From assembly GCF_032118995.1 (NCBI RefSeq), contig NC_092654.1, positions 496,001 through 560,000 on the forward strand: a DNA stretch of 64,000 nt, given 5' to 3'. The notes beneath the pieces were generated by a model. The model was given only the letters and a program-made list of their open reading frames with translations, was not told the DNA's origin and did not search any database. A program made the position numbers and the translations under genes. Origin of the DNA: Asterias amurensis (lineage: Eukaryota; Echinodermata; Asteroidea; Forcipulatida; Asteriidae). Below, in pieces: positions 57,140-64,000 of this stretch (its first letter is position 1; each line of letters starts with the position of its first letter).

Positions 57140-57660
57140 TCTGCTGACAGCTTTATGCAATTGGGCCCATGTACAAGTTTAAACAAGTACTGAGTTTTAA
57201 CTTTCTGCATTGCACAAATGGTACACGGCTAAAATGTAGGGAAAACCCAAATATTACAGAGTAGAGACCATGTGACTGATAATATAAACTTACAATGACA
57301 AAAAAGCTCAAACTTCCTGCAGGCACAAATTGTACACAACTCAAATTTAGGGGGGAACCCAATAAGACAGCATAGCTTGTAGCTCAAAATATGTTCTGGC
57401 CCAGTGTTTAAAAGATCAGACTTAACATGAGAAGAGCAAAATGCCTACAAAGCTCAATATTTTCTTTATCAAAAAAATTAAATTAGTTAGAGACCATGTG
57501 ACTGCTGATATCTTAGGTTTACAAGTATTGAGTTTAAACTTTCTGCAGTCACAAATTGTACACAGCTCAAGTTTTTTGGGGAAACCCCACATAGTAAGCA
57601 CCTTAGAGACTACATGACTTATGACATAAGGTTACAATTACAGAGTTAAAACTTCCTTGG
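57140..57660 (+). repeat. Four diverged tandem units of about 120-130 bp
   Basis: Units share AAACTTTCTGCA-type and CACAAATTGTACACA motifs and an AGAGACCATGTGACT motif. Sequence between 56851 and 58860 otherwise shows no gene. Confidence 0.6.
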
Positions 57661-59479
57661 GTCATCAAGATAGATCTTACTAATTAGGACTAGTCCTAGG
57701 AATATTTAAAACTAGGAACTTTTTAGATATCACCGAACATTCAAAACGGTTTTGTCCAGGCAGAAAGAATAATCCCCAAAAGGAAAACAATCTGAAATGC
57801 CTTACTGCATAACGCTTCTCAGATTAAAGTTTTCATTTGTGGATGTTTTAGTTTTGTGTTGTATAAAAAGTACCTATCCCCTTTAATGCCTGTGACAAGC
57901 CAAAAGATAGTTTCATCTATGTTATAATATTTGAAATTAATAAAGATGTATTATACTTAAATTTATTTTCCTATAAGTGGTGTTTTAATGCAGAAGATAT
58001 AACTTTTTTATGTATAATGAAGGTTGTCATTGAAATTTGTAATAAATTATTCATGAAATTTGCCACTTTGTCTTTGAAGATTTGTCTGTTTGTGTTCCTA
58101 TTTATCTTTAAAAGTAACAATTAATTTATTTTCCCACACATATATTTTCATAAGAGAATTACTACTTTTCTCTATATCTGGTATACCCAAACATTTATTC
58201 ATTAGTACCTTGATGTAGTTGGTGTGGGTTCAAAAGTTAAAAGGCAGTCAATTGGCACCAAAATGGGTTATTTTCGCTGAAGAAGATGAAATTTAACACA
58301 AAACTAAAATACAAAATTCCTGAACTATGCTAACTTCACTTTAGTTAGAATTAGTTTTTTACCCGCACCACTGCCTTTTAAGACTGAGTACTTCCCTACG
58401 TTCTGTGAAGACAAAATCCAGACTCGGGAGGGATTGGAACCCATTACATTGGTGAAAAGAAAAAAAATATGTCTTTATTCCAGATGCAAAAATATAAACA
58501 TCTATTAAATTGTTGGTGCAAATGCAATAGGTTCTTTTTAAATGTTCCATTCAACATCCATATGATGCAAATATAGGAATGGTTGCAGAAACTATAGCTG
58601 TGACAGTTAACTGAACATTAAAGACAATAAGCAAAGTGAATTGGTCACCCCCACCCTTCCCTGGCCCCGCCCCCACGGCAACCTCCCCGCCCAGTTTAAT
58701 GCCCTTTTCGAAACCACTGCATTTATGCTCCGGCTCAGTCACTTACGAAGCTTTAACCATTAAAATAGAGGTCAAAGCCTGATAGTCCAAGGCGTACTAC
58801 CGTGGTTTCGAAAAGGGCATAGTATCATTGTGCGCTCATCTCAAGAGGGCGCTTTGGTCCTGCGCATGTGCATTCAGTACCAAACTCCCTAGCCTGCACA
58901 ATTTACGTAAACATGTCGTCTGCTCACACGAAGACTTCAAATCAAAATGTTTTCAAACCAAAACATCGGTAAGTAATGATTTGTTTGTTTAGTTTATTGT
59001 TTAAATCGTCTGGAAATAGCTTGTAGATTCTTGGTGTGTATCTATACGCCGTTGTGCACAGTTTTATCACCCTTTTGTAAAGTGAGGTTAAATTTTATGA
59101 AACTAAAACTTGTTTGTCGATGTCGTAGTGTTGGCAATGGTTGGCGTTAACGTTAGTCACTTAGTGGACTAGTGTTGTTGAATGTCATTGATGATTTGGG
59201 GTTACTTTAGCTTTCGTATTCCTAACTATGTTGTTAGTATGTTACCGTTCCTTCAAGCAATGAGTACGGACTGGCTAAAGTGATAGAAAGAAGTCATTTA
59301 ACAATAACATAGGACGATACTCTCATCATCCATAGGACATAGAGCCCCATGCCCTGGTTGTAGGACGTCAGTCAGTGCCTCTGCATGCAACGGAGGAGTC
59401 CAACCTGGCTAGGGTCAGTCGGTGATTTCTTTCTGTCCCTGCCTTTACCCTCTAGCTCTAGCTCAGGCAGGGGCAGGTT

Positions 59480-59620
59480 CCTCTGAGGCTCTGTGAACCC
59501 GATTCAATTCCCCGACCGGAGCCTAGCCCTGCATGTGGACTGTGTTTTTTAGTCCTAGCATGACTGTAGGTTTTTTTCCTTAATAAGGGGTTTTCCCTCC
59601 CACGTCTAAAACTGAAATTT
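59480..59620 (+). mobile_element. Possible SINE fragment
   Basis: GATTCAATTCCCCGACCGG resembles a decayed B box; CATGTGGACTGTGTTTTTTA and TAGCATGACTG follow. Assignment is from general resemblance only. Confidence 0.3.
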
Positions 59621-59755
59621 GTCCACTTGACTGTCTTCTTTGAAAAGAAAGTTGGTGTGATGTTTCCGTTAGGATGCTTTGTCGACTACCGATCGACATA
59701 TATATCGATTTGTAGTACGGCATATATTCAAGCTTGTTACAGAGAGTCACGTTAA

Positions 59756-59945
59756 AGGAACACGTTGCCTTGGATCGGTCGAGTTGGTCTTTGAAAGGCA
59801 TTTGTAACTGTTTATTATAAAATGCATATGATTAAAAAGATATTTTAAAAGTAGAATATAATGATCCACTCAAGTATCACTCGAAATTGCATGGTTTTCA
59901 TTTTACTTTGCGAACTAACACGGTCGGCCATTTATGTTCACAAAT
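59756..59945 (+). mobile_element. Half MITE, AGGAACACGTTGCC family
   Basis: One arm only, from TTAA (59752-59755) to the GGCCATTTATG centre. The second arm is missing. Confidence 0.75.
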
Positions 59946-60509
59946 GGCTCCAAAGATTATGATTGACTCACATTGAGCCAAGACTGGTTCAGTCAAAGTT
60001 GAGCCACTGGCTCAAGTGTTTATATTATGAGGACTATTATAATATGGGCTAATAGTTTTTATCAGTCCCTACTCCAAAAACTGAGGTTCGTTCCGTGGCA
60101 CAAACCTCATACTTCTAGGAGTAAGCAGCACATACCTTTAACATGTGTTTCATTTCAATCACGGAGGAAGGAAAAGTTGTAAAGACTTAGTTTTTAAAAT
60201 GCATGAAAGTTAACACCCCATAAAAGAACCAATTTTTTACTCAAATTTTTGCTGTTTACCCTTTTTTAGGAATCCTTGAAGTAACTTTGGTTTGTGTTCA
60301 TCGTTATTGGTTACGGATGCAACAGACAGGATTGTACCCATCACCAAACATAACCACGTGAGAAGTCCTTGTCAGATGACAGAACTGTTCCATCTTGAAG
60401 TTACTGCAAATACTGGTGAGTTATGCCTTACTTTGTTTATTTTTCTTGCGATTTAGTTTTGTTATCAGTACTGCATAATGCTGAAATTGCTCAATGCACA
60501 CCACCATTC

Positions 60510-61590
60510 TGTCAATCTGGAACCGCCCCAAAAATATAACCCTTTTTACAACCAGCCTTGTACATCAATCCCAAACTCCCCCTAATATTGAACTGCCCCC
60601 AAGATTTAACCCCTTGTTCTACCCGACCTCCCCTTTCCTTCAATCTTGAACTGCCCCCAAGATTTAACCCTTTCTACTACCAGCCTGTACTTCAATCCCC
60701 CTCCCCCACTTTCTTTCAATTTTGAACCACCCCAAGATTTAAACCTTTTTCCTACCAGCCTGTACTTCAGTCCCCCTATTCTTTCAATCTTGAACTGCCC
60801 CCAAGATGTAACCCCTGTACTACCAGCCTGTACTTCAATTCCCCCACTTTCTTTCAATCTTGAACCGCCCCCAAGATGTAACCCTTTCTACTGTCAGCCT
60901 GTACTACAATCCTCCCACTTTCTTTCAATCTTGAACCACCCCCAAGATTTAATCCTTTCTTCACCAGACTGTACTTCAATTCCCTAACCCCACTTTCTTT
61001 CAATCTTGAACCCCCCCCCCAAGATGTTCTACTACCAGCCTGTAATTCAAACCCCCCACACTTTCTTTCATTCTTGAACCACCCCCAAGATTTTCTACTA
61101 CCAGCTTGTACTTCAATACCCCCACTTTCTTTCAATCTTGAACCGCCCCCAAGATGTAACCCTTTCTACTGTCAGCCTGTACTACAATCCTCCCACTTTC
61201 TTTCAATCTTGAACCGCCCCCAAGATGTAACCCTTTCTACTGTCAGCCTGTACTACAATCCTCCCACTTTCTTTCAATCTTGAACCGCCCCCAAGATGTA
61301 ACCCTTTCTACTACCAGCCTGTACTTCAATTCCCTCACCCCACTTTCTGTCAATCTTGAACCGCCCCCAAGATGTAACCCTTTCTACTGTCAGCTTGTAC
61401 TACAATCCTCCCACTTTCTTTCAATCTTGAACCACCCCCAAGATGCAACCCATTCTTCTACCAGCCTGTACTTCAATCCCCTACTTTCTTTCAATCTTGA
61501 ACCGCCCCCAAGATGTAACCCTTTCTACTACCAGCCTGTACTTCAATTCCCTCACCCCACTTTCTTTCAATCTTGAACCAGCCCTAGTGC
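60510..61590 (+). repeat. Minisatellite, about 15 units of about 71 bp
   Basis: Units read CTTTCAATCTTGAACC, GCCCCCAAGATGTAACCC and CCAGCCTGTACTTCAATCCC with small changes. A stray unit lies at about 61800-61870. ORFs on both strands here come only from the repeat. Confidence 0.9.
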
Positions 61591-62269
61591 AACCCCTTAA
61601 ATTAATACCAGCCTTGGTCCCATTTCATAAAGCTATCAAGCACAAAATGCTGCTTAGCAAGTTTCTAGGCTAAGCAATACATGAGTGGAGGTTACTAGTT
61701 TGAATTTTGACTCTGCAACTAGTTTCTGTTTAGCTAGCAAGATTTGTTGGTGCTTTATGCTATCGTGGCTTTATGAAATTAGGGCCCCTTTCCCAAATGT
61801 GCACCCCACTTTTCTGTCAATCTGGAATTGCCCCCCAAGATGCTACCCTTTTCTGACAGCAGCCCCCCCCCCCCCCCGCCCCAACAAAAAAATGCATGAT
61901 TCCACTTGCTTATGTATGCAATACCACCACCAGTATGCATTCATACATCTTCCGACTACATGCTAAGCCTAAGCTATTCTGTCTCAACTATGTATCTCAC
62001 ATTTTAAAAATAAAAAAAGTCAACAACTGAAATAATTTTATTCCATCATGGATTTTTTAATTGCATTTCTTTACCGTACAAAAAAACTCAATTACAATAG
62101 TTGAACAAATACGGGTTGATACGTGCGCATTACAAGTCATATTATTATACTATTATTATTAAATAGATTTCTGCTAAAATTACTTCTCAATTTCATTTGA
62201 TTAAGACAGATGTTTGTTAAAAATGCAAGCCTGAAATTTCATAACCAGTGGCCAGTTTCAATGAGCAGT

Positions 62270-62400
62270 TTATTTGCCTCAAAAGTAGCTTAGCACAAAG
62301 CAATTTTCCTTTGAATACCAGAGTAAGGTTGCCAGCCAAACTGCCTTGTCACATGTACTATTTGTAACTCATAGCCTGCTTCCTTTTGCTTAACAGAAAA
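62270..62400. repeat. Dispersed AAGCACAA-type repeat (one of several)
   Basis: Segments with TTAGCACAAAGCAA, GGTTGCCAGCCAAA and TCCTTTTGCTTA recur in variant form at about 4560-4700, 17440-17580, 32010-32130, 46350-46430 and 61630-61760. Probably one old dispersed family; boundaries are unclear. Confidence 0.4.
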
Positions 62401-63504
62401 ATATTAACAATAGTTCAGAAGAAGTTGACAGTCCACAAGAGGTGCCCTTTTAAAAATAACAAAAATACATAAAATCTGTTGTGGCCTAAATCTGCCATGT
62501 ACAAACATGTGACATGTCATTTTGCTTAGGCCTATATAGTTCAATAAATATAACCTAAAGATGTATCTTTTTTCCAGGCACTTTTACACCAAAGGCCCTA
62601 TGCTATTTTTAACTTATACTGTGATATGTCCAGACTGTTAAGTTGGATCAGTGGCTCTTATAATTGTGTACTAATTATTCTTTTTTCTTGTATTTCTGTT
62701 TATAGGTTCATTAAGATGATGAGGAGGAGCAGTTTCCACACAAGAGATGCACCAGGGCTTTGATAGGAACACGTAAATTGCAGCGTCATCATGAATTCAA
62801 ACACTTCATCATCTCTTTACTACAAGCTTCTTGTACTTCAACTCTGTAAACTACTCAATACTGGGATAAGGTAGGCTTTTTTGTTTTATTTATGAATTGT
62901 AAAAAGGTCTGTTTACAAATATACACTTTGACGGGGCTGCACTTTGACAGCATCATCAATATACTTAAATTGCCTCGCAGTCCAGGCCCCGGGGGAAAGC
63001 CAGGGTTGTACAAAAACAAGTCCCCACTCGATTAGGCAGTAGCAGGAAGGCTTGGACTATCACCCAAGGCCAATTTTACTTCCCTGATCCATCCCGACCA
63101 TGTTCCCCCCTAGTCCTGGTCCCCCTACAATATTAAAATTGTGCAAAAAAGCAATGAGGTAAATTTGTTGAAGTCTTAACATTTTGTAAACAGACCTTTA
63201 CTAATAACCAGTCCATTTATTGCGACTGTTGATGTAAGGTAAATCATTGATTGGTGCTGGCAGAAGAATATTTAAAGTTACATACTTATGCCATTTTGCT
63301 GGCAAAACTAAGTACAACAATCAACTCATAAGCAGAAAGCACACTATAATTTGCAGTGGCCACATTTCTGCTAAAGCTGAAAAATAAACATGTGTTGCTA
63401 CCATGTAGAATTGCTCTTATCCAGTTATTCCTAATTCACTCTCTTGGAGAGTGTAACTGTCCTACAAAGACCAATAAATGTTTGGGTTTATCGAACTCTC
63501 CAGC

Positions 63505-63580
63505 TCAGCTCATAGCGTTGCCAATTCTGAGGAGTTTATGCCGGGCGTACTTCTCCTGAAGTCCTTCTGCCAGCACACAT
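63505..63580 (-). CDS. C-terminal exon of an unrecognised minus-strand gene
   Basis: After a good acceptor (TTTTACAG on the minus strand) the frame reads CVLAEGLQEKYARHKLLRIG, then NAMS and TGA at 63505-63507. The peptide looks like a helical protein end, rich in Leu, Lys and Arg. A minus-strand AATAAA at 63216-63221 could be its poly-A signal. Earlier exons would lie beyond 64000. The family is unknown to me. Confidence 0.35.
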
Positions 63581-64000
63581 CTGTAAAATGATTGAAAGAC
63601 AATTAATTAGTATGTGTAGTATACAATCATAAATCTATGTGACGGTTAAGTGGCGGTTAAGGTATGGGTGTACGTATGACGTAGTTTTGTCGAAGATCAG
63701 TTTGTAGTAGTTTCAAGTTATGATTTTAGATTCTATCAAGAAGTAAACCACAAGGGAAACTGGTAGTGTAAACTGTAGATAATTTAGTGTTGAAAAAAAA
63801 GAAAAAAAAACTGACTAGAGCACTGGGTGTGAACCAATTACGTATTTAATTATGCCAGCGCACAACTTAGTGAGCCAGCCCTATGTAGGTGGTCTCCCTA
63901 TTATGTCAATGTTTGCTTCGGATACCATTTCTTGTATCAAGCCAAATTCATTTTAAGTTATAAGACGATCACTCTTTTTGATCCCAGTAAGCATGTATCC

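Larger units (their letters stand above)
58913..62870 (+). ncRNA. Possible spliced transcript, weakly coding
   Basis: Three exon candidates have good splice sites: 58913-58968 (ATG, MSSAHTKTSNQNVFKPKH, donor GTAAGT), 60270-60415 (acceptor TTTTTTAG, donor GTGAGT) and 62706-62870 (acceptor TTTATAG, donor GTAGGC). Joined in order, the reading frame stops three codons into exon 2. Skipping exon 2 gives a 36-residue frame ending RDAPGL. The region before 58913 is CpG-bearing and promoter-like. I do not recognise the peptide. A long non-coding RNA, or a gene whose main exons lie past the window, are both possible. Confidence 0.3.

Noticed and set aside
60510-61590. Overlapping ORFs of 69-113 codons on both strands
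   Set aside because: They come from a 71-bp minisatellite; the apparent proteins are repeats of one Pro/Phe-rich or Gly-rich unit on opposite strands.

Overview
The window looks like animal nuclear DNA, AT-rich, with short exons, long introns and many small DNA transposons. It carries a retinoic acid receptor (RAR), an E75/Rev-erb-type (NR1D) nuclear receptor and the cilia gene CCDC103. Ancestral-type single nuclear receptors plus the repeat content (TTAA-flanked foldback elements, a tRNA-derived SINE) suggest an echinoderm, perhaps a sea star. The taxon is a judgement from memory and was not tested.

Layout. Positions 1-7122 are upstream or intronic sequence of RAR; no N-terminal (A/B) exon was recognised. 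RAR runs on + from 7123 to 28906 in seven exons: DNA-binding domain, hinge, and ligand-binding domain with an intact AF-2 helix. Intron 4 is almost filled by a 4.4 kb foldback element flanked by TTAA. CCDC103 (dynein-arm assembly) lies on - at 34519-35724 in three exons. It is head-to-head with an NR1D/E75-like receptor on +, with a putative promoter at about 36790-37246 and coding exons from 38316 to 49888. This receptor lacks helix 12, as repressor-type Rev-erb proteins do.

Downstream, 52800-56850 holds a broken, intron-bearing fragment of a FAD synthase (FLAD1-like) gene in which one 99-bp exon and its flanking introns are repeated five times in tandem. A weak two-exon ORF lies before it (51624-52724). 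A weakly coding spliced transcript is possible at 58913-62870. The last exon of an unrecognised minus-strand gene lies at 63505-63580.

How the genes relate. RAR and NR1D lie close together here, as RARA/NR1D1 (with THRA) do in vertebrates, and human CCDC103 lies in the same chromosome band region, 17q21. The two receptors share intron positions and phases in both the DNA- and ligand-binding domains, as expected for old duplicates. Both loci contain strong matches to nuclear-receptor sites: perfect DR1 elements, RORE/RevRE monomers and one RevDR2-like site. This suggests, but does not show, auto- and cross-regulation. No rRNA, tRNA gene, CRISPR array or viral fossil was recognised.
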